Origin: Bacteroidia bacterium
GTDB lineage: Bacteria > Bacteroidota > Bacteroidia > B-17B0 > Aurantibacillaceae
Assembly: GCA_022841465.1 (NCBI GenBank)
Contig: JALHRL010000008.1
Location: 1-64,000, forward strand
DNA: 64,000 nt
Reading direction: 5' to 3'
Positions within the stretch are counted from its first letter, which is position 1; the number at the start of each line of letters is the position of its first letter. Below are positions 35,150-42,108 of this stretch, one piece after another. The notes under the pieces are model-generated. The model did not search any database and had not been told where the DNA came from. It saw nothing but the letters and a program-made list of their open reading frames with translations. A program made the position numbers and the translations under genes.

Positions 35150-35929
35150 TTACTGCACTATTTCTTTAAAGCTTGTCATGTCTTGGTAATTATTTGCAAA
35201 GGTATTTGCTCTTAATCCTTCCGACATTATAAAATAATCTTGTGTAAAATCATAAACATTTGGATTCTTAAAAAGTTCATTTACATTAGTAGAAAGTTTC
35301 AATTCCGGATTTTTTGTTGCAGAAATCGTAAGATTTGTAGGGAAATTAATACTCACCCATCTTAAAACATTATTTGCGCCTTTAAAGCCCCCAGTGTGAA
35401 ATTGAATAGATTTATCTACTGTTCCTGATACCGGCGAATAACCCTCCAACTTTAACATAATATACCCAGTATTCCAATCCCAAAACATATTTTTTTCAGG
35501 CGCCAAATCTCCATCTTGCACTCCCGAAACATTTCGTGCGCTATCTACACCAATTAAATAAGTGATTTTTTTGTATGTTCCTTCCGGAATTCCTGAAAGG
35601 TTTACAATATGATTAGCTAAGTCATTACCCCTATTAATTAAATGGTAACTATTAGGCACTTTATAAACACTTTCATCTGTTTTTGTAAGTGTAATATTAC
35701 TAACATAATACATAAATTTATTTACGTTAAATGTATCTCCATTGGCATTTTTATAAAATGTGCCGTAAACCAAGGGAAGCGAATCTACCATATTGGCAAA
35801 ACTTATTTTTAAGGTTCCACCAGTGGCTGCAGGCGTGTTGTTAACGGGCGGAGTTGGCTCAGTAACAGTATCTTTTTTGCACGCCACAAAAATTAACATG
35901 GATACAATAATAAAGACAATATTTTTCAT
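35150..35929 (-). CDS. MbnP-like (copper-binding) periplasmic lipoprotein
   Basis: A 259-residue lipoprotein (lipobox IFVAC, Cys17). The mature domain matches the MbnP family: LKISFANMVDSLPLV, FNVNKFMYYVSNITL, GIPEGTYKKITYLIGVDSA, then NMFWDWNTGYIMLKLEGYS and IQFHTGG. MbnP proteins bind copper after an MbnH partner oxidises a conserved Trp; candidates here are Trp150, Trp152 and Trp191. It is first in a three-gene operon with the di-haem enzyme and a small lipoprotein. There is no methanobactin gene nearby. Whether it binds copper here is inferred from family membership only. Confidence 0.82.
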   Translation of the reverse strand: MKNIVFIIVSMLIFVACKKDTVTEPTPPVNNTPAATGGTLKISFANMVDSLPLVYGTFYKNANGDTFNVNKFMYYVSNITLTKTDESVYKVPNSYHLINRGNDLANHIVNLSGIPEGTYKKITYLIGVDSARNVSGVQDGDLAPEKNMFWDWNTGYIMLKLEGYSPVSGTVDKSIQFHTGGFKGANNVLRWVSINFPTNLTISATKNPELKLSTNVNELFKNPNVYDFTQDYFIMSEGLRANTFANNYQDMTSFKEIVQ

Positions 35930-36063
35930 AGCAATTTTCTTTAAACCTTAAAGTTACAAAAAAACAAGGCTAAATGCAATTTATTAGAGATAAGAATAAT
36001 CATCTTGTTTGTAAAAATTTGAATAAATAAAGGTTTAAATGTAACAAGCATATAATCCTTCTT

Positions 36064-36071
36064 TATATTTG
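36064..36071 (+). promoter_or_regulatory. Promoter -7 box (TATATTTG) of the glmM-like gene
   Basis: Exact TAnnTTTG match 19 bases before the GTG at 36091. Its position rules out the in-frame TTG at 36073, which would lie at or before the transcription start. Confidence 0.6.
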
Positions 36072-36090
36072 TTTGTTAAAAAAAAATAAA

Positions 36091-37488
36091 GTGACTCTTA
36101 TAAAAAGTATTTCAGGAATTAGAGGAACCATTGGCGGTAAACCCGGTGATGGATTAAGCCCTTTAGATATTGTTAAATTTAGTTCTGCTTATGCAATCTG
36201 GTTAATTAAAAAAAATCCTAAAGCAAAAAAAATTAAAGTAATCATTGGAAGAGATGCACGCATAAGCGGGGAAATGGTAAACCAATTAGTGGGCGGAACT
36301 TTAATTGGCATGGGTATTGATGTAATTGATGTAGGATTAAGCACCACCCCTACAGTGGAAGTGGGCGTTACAGAATTAAATGCAAACGGCGGAATTATTC
36401 TTACAGCCAGCCATAATCCTAAACAATGGAACGCTCTTAAACTTTTAAATGAAAAAGGTGAGTTTATTAGTGATGAAGATGGAAAATTAATTTTGAAACT
36501 AGCAGAAACCGAAGATTTTAATTATGCCGAAGTGGATACACTAGGTACGTATTCTTTAAATACCGATTTACTAGATATTCACATTCAAAAAATTTTAAAA
36601 TTACCTTATGTGGATGTAAAAGCCATTCAAGCTAAAAATTTCTCCATTGTTGTTGATCCTGTAAATTCTACGGGCGCTTTTGCTGTTCCGGAGTTACTAA
36701 AAGCATTGGGTGTTACAAATATTACGGTAATAAACGAACAAGTAAACGGACATTTTGCGCATAACCCCGAGCCTTTACCCGAACACTTAACTGAATTAAG
36801 CAGTGTAATTGTTAAGAAAAATGCAAATTTGGGAATAAGTGTTGACCCCGATGTTGACCGCCTGGCCTTGGTTTGCGAAGACGGTGAAATGTTTGGCGAA
36901 GAATATACCTTAGTTGCCGTTGCCGATTACGTATTACAACATCACAAAAATGGTAATACTGTAAGCAATTTATCAAGCACACGAGCTTTAAGAGATATCA
37001 CTGAAAAAAACGGAGGAAAATATGCTGCCAGTGCCGTTGGTGAAGTTAATGTGGTAAACATGATGAAAGAAACCCAAGCCGTAATTGGAGGCGAAGGTAA
37101 TGGCGGTGTAATTTTACCTGAGCTGCATTACGGAAGAGATGCTTTAGTTGGAATCGCCATTTTTCTAACGCATTTAGCAAAGTTTGGTAAACCCGTTTCT
37201 GTCTTAAGAAGAAGCTATCCTAATTACCATATTAGTAAAAATAAAATTGAACTAACACCTCAAATTAATGTAGATAAAGTACTGGAAAGCATTAAATTAA
37301 AGTATAGTAAAAACCCGGTGAATGATGTAGATGGTGTTAAAATTGAATTTGATAAAGAATGGGTTCACCTACGAAAAAGCAACACAGAGCCCATCATTCG
37401 AATTTATAGCGAAAGCGAAAGCCAATCAACCGCCGATAGTTTAGCTAAGAAAATTATAGCCGATATTAAAGAAATCATCAAAAATTAA
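36091..37488 (+). CDS. glmM: Phosphoglucosamine mutase
   Basis: About 465 residues from the GTG at 36091, so the protein begins MTLIKSISGIRGTIGG as in Bacteroidota relatives; the TTG at 36073 is too close to the promoter. It is an alpha-D-phosphohexomutase with active-site serine loop TASHNP (Ser107), metal-binding loop DPDVDR, sugar-specificity loop GEGNGGV and C-terminal phosphate loop RKSNTEPIIRI. It converts glucosamine-6-phosphate to glucosamine-1-phosphate for peptidoglycan and lipopolysaccharide. Phosphomannomutase activity cannot be excluded by sequence alone. It is followed by the cysteine desulfurase gene 41 bases on. Confidence 0.85.
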   Translation: MTLIKSISGIRGTIGGKPGDGLSPLDIVKFSSAYAIWLIKKNPKAKKIKVIIGRDARISGEMVNQLVGGTLIGMGIDVIDVGLSTTPTVEVGVTELNANGGIILTASHNPKQWNALKLLNEKGEFISDEDGKLILKLAETEDFNYAEVDTLGTYSLNTDLLDIHIQKILKLPYVDVKAIQAKNFSIVVDPVNSTGAFAVPELLKALGVTNITVINEQVNGHFAHNPEPLPEHLTELSSVIVKKNANLGISVDPDVDRLALVCEDGEMFGEEYTLVAVADYVLQHHKNGNTVSNLSSTRALRDITEKNGGKYAASAVGEVNVVNMMKETQAVIGGEGNGGVILPELHYGRDALVGIAIFLTHLAKFGKPVSVLRRSYPNYHISKNKIELTPQINVDKVLESIKLKYSKNPVNDVDGVKIEFDKEWVHLRKSNTEPIIRIYSESESQSTADSLAKKIIADIKEIIKN

Positions 37489-37529
37489 AGCTTAAATTTG
37501 TTGCTCCTTGCAATAACAAAGCATAACAC

Positions 37530-38672
37530 ATGAAAGTATATTTTGATAATGCTGCCACAACTCCGTTAGACGAAAAGGTTTTAGAAGCCATGATTCCGAT
37601 AATGCGTGATGAGTTTGGCAACCCTTCTTCTATTCATGCAACCGGCAGAAAAGTAAGAAGCTTAATAGAGAACGCACGAAAAACAGTGGCAAAGCTAATG
37701 AACGTTACTCCTGCAGAAATTTTCTTTACTTCAGGCGGTACAGAAGCTGATAATATGGCTATATGTCAAACAATTGAAAGTCATAATATTACACACGTTA
37801 TCTCAAGTAAAATTGAGCATCATGCGGTAGAACACACCATTTGTAATTTAGAGAAATTAGGAAAAATAAAGGCATCGTGGGTAAAGTTAGATAGCAAGGG
37901 TAATGTAGATTTAAATCACTTAGAAGAATTACTTAAAAACAATCCGCGCAGCTTAGTTTCATTAATGCACGCCAATAACGAAATAGGAACCTTATTGCCA
38001 ATAAAAGAAGTGGGCGAATTGTGCGAAAAATACAATGCCATTTTCCATAGCGACACCGTTCAAACAGTAGGCCACTACCCCATTAATTTAAAAGAAATTA
38101 AAGTTCATTTTATTACCTGCGCAGCCCATAAGTTTCATGGCCCTAAGGGTGTAGGGTTTTTGTATATAAACCATGCATTAAAAATTACGCCCTTTATTAA
38201 TGGTGGCTCGCAAGAAAGAAACATGCGTGGCGGAACCGAAAACGTATACGGAATTGTAGGCTTGGCAAAAGCGCTAGAAATTGCTTACGCTGAAATGGAT
38301 GAACATATTAAACATGTAAGCGGCCTTAAACAATACATGATGGAGAAGTTAAAAACTACCATTCCGGGAATTGAATTTAATGGCGAAACCGCTCCCGATA
38401 AGGCTTTATACACGGTTTTAAATTGCTGTTTTCCCCAACATCCAAATGCCGAAATGTTATTATTTAATTTAGATATTGCCGGTATTTCAGCTAGTGGCGG
38501 AAGTGCCTGTACCAGCGGAAGCAATCAAGGAAGTCACGTTTTGCGAGGTATTGGCGCTAATATGGATAGAGCTTCTGTTCGTTTCAGCTTTAGCAAATAC
38601 AATAAAAAAGAAGAAATAGACTTTGTGGTAGATAAGCTTAAAGAGCTATTTGCCGTTAAAGAAACTGCTTAA
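37530..38672 (+). CDS. Cysteine desulfurase (NifS/IscS family)
   Basis: A 380-residue PLP enzyme that takes sulfur from cysteine for Fe-S clusters and tRNA thiolation. It starts VYFDNAATTPLDEKVL; TSGGTEADN is the cofactor pocket; the PLP lysine is Lys201 in HKFHGPKG; the catalytic cysteine is Cys327 in SACTSGSNQGSH. The length and the short active-site loop place it in the NifS/IscS group rather than SufS. No scaffold gene (iscU, nifU) is adjacent. It lies between the glmM-like gene and rpsU, each on the same strand but with separate spacing. Confidence 0.93.
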   Translation: MKVYFDNAATTPLDEKVLEAMIPIMRDEFGNPSSIHATGRKVRSLIENARKTVAKLMNVTPAEIFFTSGGTEADNMAICQTIESHNITHVISSKIEHHAVEHTICNLEKLGKIKASWVKLDSKGNVDLNHLEELLKNNPRSLVSLMHANNEIGTLLPIKEVGELCEKYNAIFHSDTVQTVGHYPINLKEIKVHFITCAAHKFHGPKGVGFLYINHALKITPFINGGSQERNMRGGTENVYGIVGLAKALEIAYAEMDEHIKHVSGLKQYMMEKLKTTIPGIEFNGETAPDKALYTVLNCCFPQHPNAEMLLFNLDIAGISASGGSACTSGSNQGSHVLRGIGANMDRASVRFSFSKYNKKEEIDFVVDKLKELFAVKETA

Positions 38673-38685
38673 AAAAGAGATAAAA

Positions 38686-38718
38686 TTGTTTGCGAATTGT
38701 TTTTTTTCACTATATTTG
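38686..38718 (+). promoter_or_regulatory. Promoter of rpsU
   Basis: TTG at 38686-38688 and TATATTTG at 38711-38718 with a 22-base spacer; a second TTG at 38690-38692 gives 18 bases. This is the best match to the Bacteroidota consensus in the window and lies 32 bases before the rpsU ATG. Confidence 0.75.
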
Positions 38719-38738
38719 CAGCCTTAAATTACTAAAAC

Positions 38739-38744
38739 AGAGGA
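38739..38744 (+). promoter_or_regulatory. Shine-Dalgarno sequence of rpsU (AGAGGA)
   Basis: AGAGGA followed by AACAAA and the ATG. Most genes in this window have no such purine motif. In Flavobacterium, rpsU is known to keep a Shine-Dalgarno sequence although the ribosome's anti-SD is normally hidden by bS21. Confidence 0.7.
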
Positions 38745-38750
38745 AACAAA

Positions 38751-38948
38751 ATGTTAGTTGTACAAATAAAAGAAGGCGATACTATTGAGAAAGCCTTAAA
38801 AAAATACAAAAAGAAATTTGAAAAAACAGGCGTAGTTAAACAATTACGTGCTCGTCAAAAGTTTACTAAACCTTCTGTTCGTCGCAGAGAAGAAATAATT
38901 AAGGCGGTTTACAAGCAAAAGCTTCAAAACGGTCTTATCGAAAAATAA
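38751..38948 (+). CDS. rpsU: 30S ribosomal protein bS21
   Basis: A 65-residue basic protein: VVQIKEGDTIEKALKKYKKK at the N-terminus and KPSVRRREEIIKAVYK in the C-terminal half are the bS21 family blocks. It sits on the 30S platform next to the 3' end of 16S rRNA. In Bacteroidota studied so far, bS21 helps hide the anti-Shine-Dalgarno sequence and is autoregulated through its own SD. It has its own consensus promoter and is followed by an intrinsic terminator that runs into the xerC start codon. Confidence 0.97.
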   Translation: MLVVQIKEGDTIEKALKKYKKKFEKTGVVKQLRARQKFTKPSVRRREEIIKAVYKQKLQNGLIEK

Positions 38949-38968
38949 GATTTAACGTTATTTACTTG

Positions 38969-39011
38969 AAATCCTAAATTGAATTTGCTAAATTCGGTTT
39001 AGGATTTTTTT
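38969..39011 (+). terminator. Intrinsic terminator of rpsU, abutting the xerC start codon
   Basis: Stem AAATCCTAAA (38969-38978) with TTTAGGATTT (38998-39007), loop of 19 bases, T-run 39005-39011. The ATG of xerC is the next base. Termination here would leave no leader for xerC. Confidence 0.85.
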
Positions 39012-39905
39012 ATGGACGGAAGTTTGGTTGATATATATATTGAATATCTTAAAAAGATAAAAAAACTAAGTCCGCATACCCTTGTTTCCTATAAAAACGA
39101 CCTCCTCCAGTTTCAAGAATATCTTTTAAACGAAGTTGGCCGAAACACTATTAAAGATGTCAATCACCAAGATTTAAGAGGCTTTGTGGCTAAGTTAATG
39201 GATGAAGGTATACAAGCCAAATCGGTTAACAGAAAAATTTCAAGCGTTAAGTCTTATTTTAAATTCTTATTAAAAGAAGGTGAAATAAAACACAACACCA
39301 TTGCTAAGGTGCAAGGACCAAAAACACCAAAAAAACTTCCGGTTTTTGTTGAGGAAGAAAATATTAACACCCTTTTAGATAAGGTTGTTTTTGAAGATTC
39401 ATTTAATGGAATAAGAGATAAATTGGTTTTAAGTTTACTTTATTTAACCGGCATAAGACGCTCAGAATTAACAGGTTTAAACAACAATGACGTTGATTTG
39501 TTTAACAACGAAATTAAGGTTTTAGGAAAGCGAAATAAAGAAAGAATTATTCCAATAAGTTTAGAGCTTAAACGTAACCTTGAAACCTGGTTTAACGTAA
39601 AAAAAGAAAAGGATTTGAGCTGCGAATATATGTTTGTTTCTTCACAAAATAAGCCCTTAACTGCTAACCAAATTTACAACATTGTAAAGAAACACTTAAG
39701 CCTTGTTACATCACTTCATAAAAAAAGTCCGCACATTTTACGTCACACATTTGCCACCCATTTATTAAACAATGGTGCAGATATTAATGCGGTAAAAGAG
39801 TTGTTAGGTCACTCTAGCCTTGCAGCAACGCAAATTTACACACACAACAACATAGAGAAGTTGAAACAAACATATAAACAAGCGCATCCACGTTCAGGTA
39901 ACTAA
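39012..39905 (+). CDS. xerC: Tyrosine recombinase XerC/XerD
   Basis: A 297-residue site-specific recombinase that resolves chromosome dimers at dif with its partner. N-terminal SAM-like core-binding domain (about 3-90: [20 protein letters not shown]) and catalytic domain with Arg149 (TGIRRSEL), His241 and Arg244 ([10 protein letters not shown]), His267 (GHSS) and nucleophile Tyr276 (TQIYTH). All catalytic residues are present. Context next to rpsU and hpf is the usual one for the housekeeping Xer protein in Bacteroidota, which argues against a mobile-element integrase. XerC and XerD are hard to separate by sequence. Its start codon follows directly on the rpsU terminator. Confidence 0.92.
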   Translation: MDGSLVDIYIEYLKKIKKLSPHTLVSYKNDLLQFQEYLLNEVGRNTIKDVNHQDLRGFVAKLMDEGIQAKSVNRKISSVKSYFKFLLKEGEIKHNTIAKVQGPKTPKKLPVFVEEENINTLLDKVVFEDSFNGIRDKLVLSLLYLTGIRRSELTGLNNNDVDLFNNEIKVLGKRNKERIIPISLELKRNLETWFNVKKEKDLSCEYMFVSSQNKPLTANQIYNIVKKHLSLVTSLHKKSPHILRHTFATHLLNNGADINAVKELLGHSSLAATQIYTHNNIEKLKQTYKQAHPRSGN

Positions 39906-39927
39906 AATTTAATAACTAACAATTAAA

Positions 39928-39933
39928 AGGAGG
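39928..39933 (+). promoter_or_regulatory. Strong Shine-Dalgarno sequence of hpf (AGGAGG)
   Basis: A full AGGAGG, nine bases before the hpf ATG. It is the strongest such motif I noticed in front of a gene in this window, in a phylum where these motifs are rare. Confidence 0.75.
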
Positions 39934-39942
39934 AAACACAAC

Positions 39943-40242
39943 ATGACAATCAACATTCAATCAGTGCATTTTAATGCCGATCAAAAATTAATTGGTTTTA
40001 TAAACGAAAAAGTTAGCAAATTAAAAACCTTTCATAGTGGTTTAATAAACAGTGAAGTTATTTTAAGATTAGATAAAAGCAGCAGTGCAGAAAATAAAAT
40101 TGCCGAAATAAAAATGCTTGGTAAAGGCCAAGAATTTTTTGCAAAAAAACAATGTGCAAGCTTTGAGGAAGCAACCGACCTAGCCTGCGAAGCACTAAAA
40201 ACACAAGTCAAAAAGCATAAAGAGAAATTAATTAACACTTAA
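39943..40242 (+). CDS. hpf: Ribosome hibernation promoting factor, short form (HPF/RaiA)
   Basis: A 99-residue protein with the beta-alpha-beta-beta-beta-alpha fold of HPF/YfiA: INIQSVHFNADQKLIGFINE, KLKTFHSGLINSEVILRLD, then FEEATDLACEALKTQVKKHK. It binds the decoding region of the 30S subunit and blocks mRNA and tRNA in stationary phase. The short length means no C-terminal dimerisation domain, so 100S formation would need another factor. It lies 37 bases after xerC and has an AGGAGG motif, and a strong terminator follows. Confidence 0.92.
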   Translation: MTINIQSVHFNADQKLIGFINEKVSKLKTFHSGLINSEVILRLDKSSSAENKIAEIKMLGKGQEFFAKKQCASFEEATDLACEALKTQVKKHKEKLINT

Positions 40243-40250
40243 TACTGGTA

Positions 40251-40278
40251 AAGTCCCGAATTTCTTCGGGACTTTTTT
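40251..40278 (+). terminator. Intrinsic terminator of hpf
   Basis: Perfect 10-bp stem AAGTCCCGAA (40251-40260) with TTCGGGACTT (40265-40274), a four-base loop and a T-run. It ends the rpsU-xerC-hpf cluster. Confidence 0.95.
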
Positions 40279-40320
40279 GTTTAGACATTTATCGATACCT
40301 TCGTACTATTACAAGGGTAA

Positions 40321-40710
40321 ATGAAAAAAATTTCAACCAAAGGAGCGCAAATACATTTCAGACCGGATGGAATAATTCATGTTCATTACGATGATGAATT
40401 ATTAGATTTGGAAACTGTAAAAAATGTTTTTTTCGTTACTCGAGAAAACTCTCCTTGGGATATTGCACCCATTTATATAACCGGAGGCACCTTTACCAAT
40501 CAAGAAAAAGAAGCTCGCAAATTTAGCGGTAGCGAAGATGTAATGAGGCATTGCAGTGCCATTGCCTTTTTATCTAAAGCTGCAGGAGAAAAATTATTGG
40601 CTAACTTTTTTATTAAATTTATGAAACCTTCAAAACCAACCAAATTTTTTAATACCGAAGAAGAAGCTATTAATTGGTTAAAAGGTTTTGTTGTTACTGA
40701 TAATAAATAA
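40321..40710 (+). CDS. Small STAS/SpoIIAA-like protein of unknown function
   Basis: A 129-residue soluble protein. The order of beta strands and helices (RPDGIIHVHYDDELLDLETV, then APIYITGG, CSAIAFLSKAAGEKLLANFF, FFNTEEEAINWLKGF) resembles the STAS-like DUF7793/SpoIIAA group found in Bacteroidota. No phosphorylatable Ser in a classic DSxG motif was found. The gene lies 26 bases before the cystathionine enzyme gene and could be co-transcribed with it. Function cannot be assigned. Confidence 0.6.
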   Translation: MKKISTKGAQIHFRPDGIIHVHYDDELLDLETVKNVFFVTRENSPWDIAPIYITGGTFTNQEKEARKFSGSEDVMRHCSAIAFLSKAAGEKLLANFFIKFMKPSKPTKFFNTEEEAINWLKGFVVTDNK

Positions 40711-40736
40711 TTTCATTTTAAACTTAAATAATTTAT

Positions 40737-41894
40737 ATGAGCGATTTTTCTAAACACAAATTTGGCACCAAGGCTATTCATGCCGGTGCTGATCCAGATC
40801 CATCAACCGGAGCAATTATGACTCCCATATTTCAAACATCAACCTACGTGCAACAATCGCCGGGTGTTAACAAAGGTTATGGTTATGCGCGCGGAAAAAA
40901 CCCTACACGCGAAGCATTACAAAAAAATATTGCAGCGCTTGAAAACGGTAAACATTGCGTATGCTTTAGTTCGGGTATGGGTGCCACAGATGCAGTAATG
41001 CGCATGTTACGCCCCGGTGATGAAGTAATTACAGGCGATGATTTATACGGAGGCTCTTACCGAATGTTTACCAAAATTTACGAAAACTACGGCATTAAAT
41101 TTCACTTCATTAATTTAACCGATGTCGAAAATATTAAAAAGTACATCAATAAAAACACTAAGCTAATTTGGGCAGAAACACCTACCAACCCAACGATGCA
41201 AATCATAGACATTGAAGCTTGTTCTAAAATTGCAAAAGCCAATAATTTAATTTTAGCGGTTGATAATACGTTTGCTTCCCCTTATTTACAAAACCCATTG
41301 GCCCTGGGGGCAGATATTGTAATGCATTCGGTAACTAAATACCTGGGCGGACATAGTGACGTAGTTATGGGAGCCTTGGTAATGAACGATGATAAATTGC
41401 ACGAGCAAATTTATTTTATTCTAAACAGCTGCGGCGCCAACCCGGGGCCTATGGATTGCTTTTTAGTAATGCGCGGTATTAAAACCTTGCATTTACGTAT
41501 GGAGCGCCATTGTTTTAACGGAAAAAAAATTGCCGAGTTTTTAAAAACACATCCGAAAATTGAAAAAATATACTGGCCTGGTTTTACCGACCATCCTAAC
41601 CACCAAATTGCCAAAAAACAAATGCGCGATTTTGGAGGAATGATTTCCATTGTATTAAAAGGTGCAAGTATTGAGGATACATTTAAAATTGCATCCTCAT
41701 TTAAAGTGTTTTCATTGGCAGAAAGTTTAGGTGGTGTTGAATCGTTAATTAACCATCCGGCAACTATGACGCATGCTTCTATTCCTAAAGCAGAGCGCGA
41801 AAAGGCAGGAGTGGTTGATAACCTGTTGCGTTTAAGTGTGGGCGTAGAAGATGTAGAAGATTTGATAGAAGATTTAAAACAAGCTTTAGCATAA
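40737..41894 (+). CDS. Cystathionine gamma-lyase / gamma-synthase family PLP enzyme
   Basis: A 385-residue Cys/Met-metabolism PLP enzyme. KFGTKAIHAGADPDPSTGAI and YGYARGKNPTREALQ are the N-terminal blocks; FSSGMGATDAV starts the cofactor site; the PLP lysine is Lys201 in SVTKYLGGHSD; SLGGVESLINHPATMTH is the substrate carboxylate-binding segment. Lyase and synthase cannot be told apart reliably by eye. A cystathionine beta-synthase gene is 2 kb away, so gamma-lyase in the reverse transsulfuration pathway is the better guess. Its last codons and the terminator behind it are duplicated at 42109-42160. Confidence 0.88.
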   Translation: MSDFSKHKFGTKAIHAGADPDPSTGAIMTPIFQTSTYVQQSPGVNKGYGYARGKNPTREALQKNIAALENGKHCVCFSSGMGATDAVMRMLRPGDEVITGDDLYGGSYRMFTKIYENYGIKFHFINLTDVENIKKYINKNTKLIWAETPTNPTMQIIDIEACSKIAKANNLILAVDNTFASPYLQNPLALGADIVMHSVTKYLGGHSDVVMGALVMNDDKLHEQIYFILNSCGANPGPMDCFLVMRGIKTLHLRMERHCFNGKKIAEFLKTHPKIEKIYWPGFTDHPNHQIAKKQMRDFGGMISIVLKGASIEDTFKIASSFKVFSLAESLGGVESLINHPATMTHASIPKAEREKAGVVDNLLRLSVGVEDVEDLIEDLKQALA

Positions 41895-41899
41895 ATAAA

Positions 41900-41930
41900 A
41901 AATCCCCGAAAATATTCGGGGATTTTTTAA
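41900..41930. terminator. Intrinsic terminator after the cystathionine enzyme gene
   Basis: Stem AAATCCCCGAA (41900-41910) with TTCGGGGATTT (41915-41925), four-base loop, then a T-run. It has a diverged counterpart at 42134-42160 in which both arms changed together. Confidence 0.93.
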
Positions 41931-41945
41931 ACCTTTATTTCTTTC

Positions 41946-42036
41946 TTAGCTTTTAAACTTATTCATTTTATCAGCCAATTTAATAGCCTCATACAAATTA
42001 ATTAAACCGGCGTTTTTACCTAATTCTTCAAACTTT
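41946..42036 (-). pseudogene. Detached C-terminal fragment of a subtilase gene
   Basis: On the minus strand this encodes KFEELGKNAGLINLYEAI and KLADKMNKFKS, then a stop. The first 23 residues equal the C-terminal region of the intact subtilase at 42183-43817, but the last seven (MNKFKS versus VYSIRVPF) differ. All three base differences within the homologous part are synonymous. An in-frame stop lies just upstream, so the fragment cannot be expressed as a protein. Confidence 0.85.
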
Positions 42037-42044
42037 ACCCTACG

Positions 42045-42059
42045 CTACCGCGCGAATCC
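42045..42059. repeat. 15-base GC-rich junction motif, copy 2
   Basis: CTACCGCGCGAATCC, eight bases after the detached subtilase end; one mismatch to the copy at 13105-13119. Confidence 0.65.
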
Positions 42060-42070
42060 CTTCGCGTGGT
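42047..42070. repeat. 10-bp hairpin between the duplicated gene ends
   Basis: ACCGCGCGAA (42047-42056) pairs with TTCGCGTGGT (42061-42070) around a TCCC loop; one pair is G-T. It contains most of the junction motif. No T-run follows. It looks like a short REP-like palindrome. Confidence 0.65.
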
Positions 42071-42108
42071 GGCAATTATTTATTTTTTTCACAATCTAAT
42101 TCCAAAAA

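Larger units (their letters stand above)
41874..42036. repeat. First copy of a duplicated convergent gene-end segment (U1)
   Basis: This stretch contains the 3' end of the cystathionine gene, its terminator, and a detached 3' end of the subtilase gene. Its left 29 bases match 42109-42137 with one mismatch, and 41967-42036 match 42210-42279 at 67 of 70 positions. The middle parts differ and are offset by eight bases. Confidence 0.88.

Noticed and set aside
36073-36090. TTG start for the glmM-like gene
   Set aside because: It lies one base after the -7 box, before the expected transcription start; the GTG at 36091 gives the conserved N-terminus.
39012-39905. xerC as the integrase of a mobile element or toxin-antitoxin island
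   Set aside because: All catalytic residues and the rpsU/hpf context mark it as the housekeeping Xer recombinase; no att repeats or tRNA are next to it.
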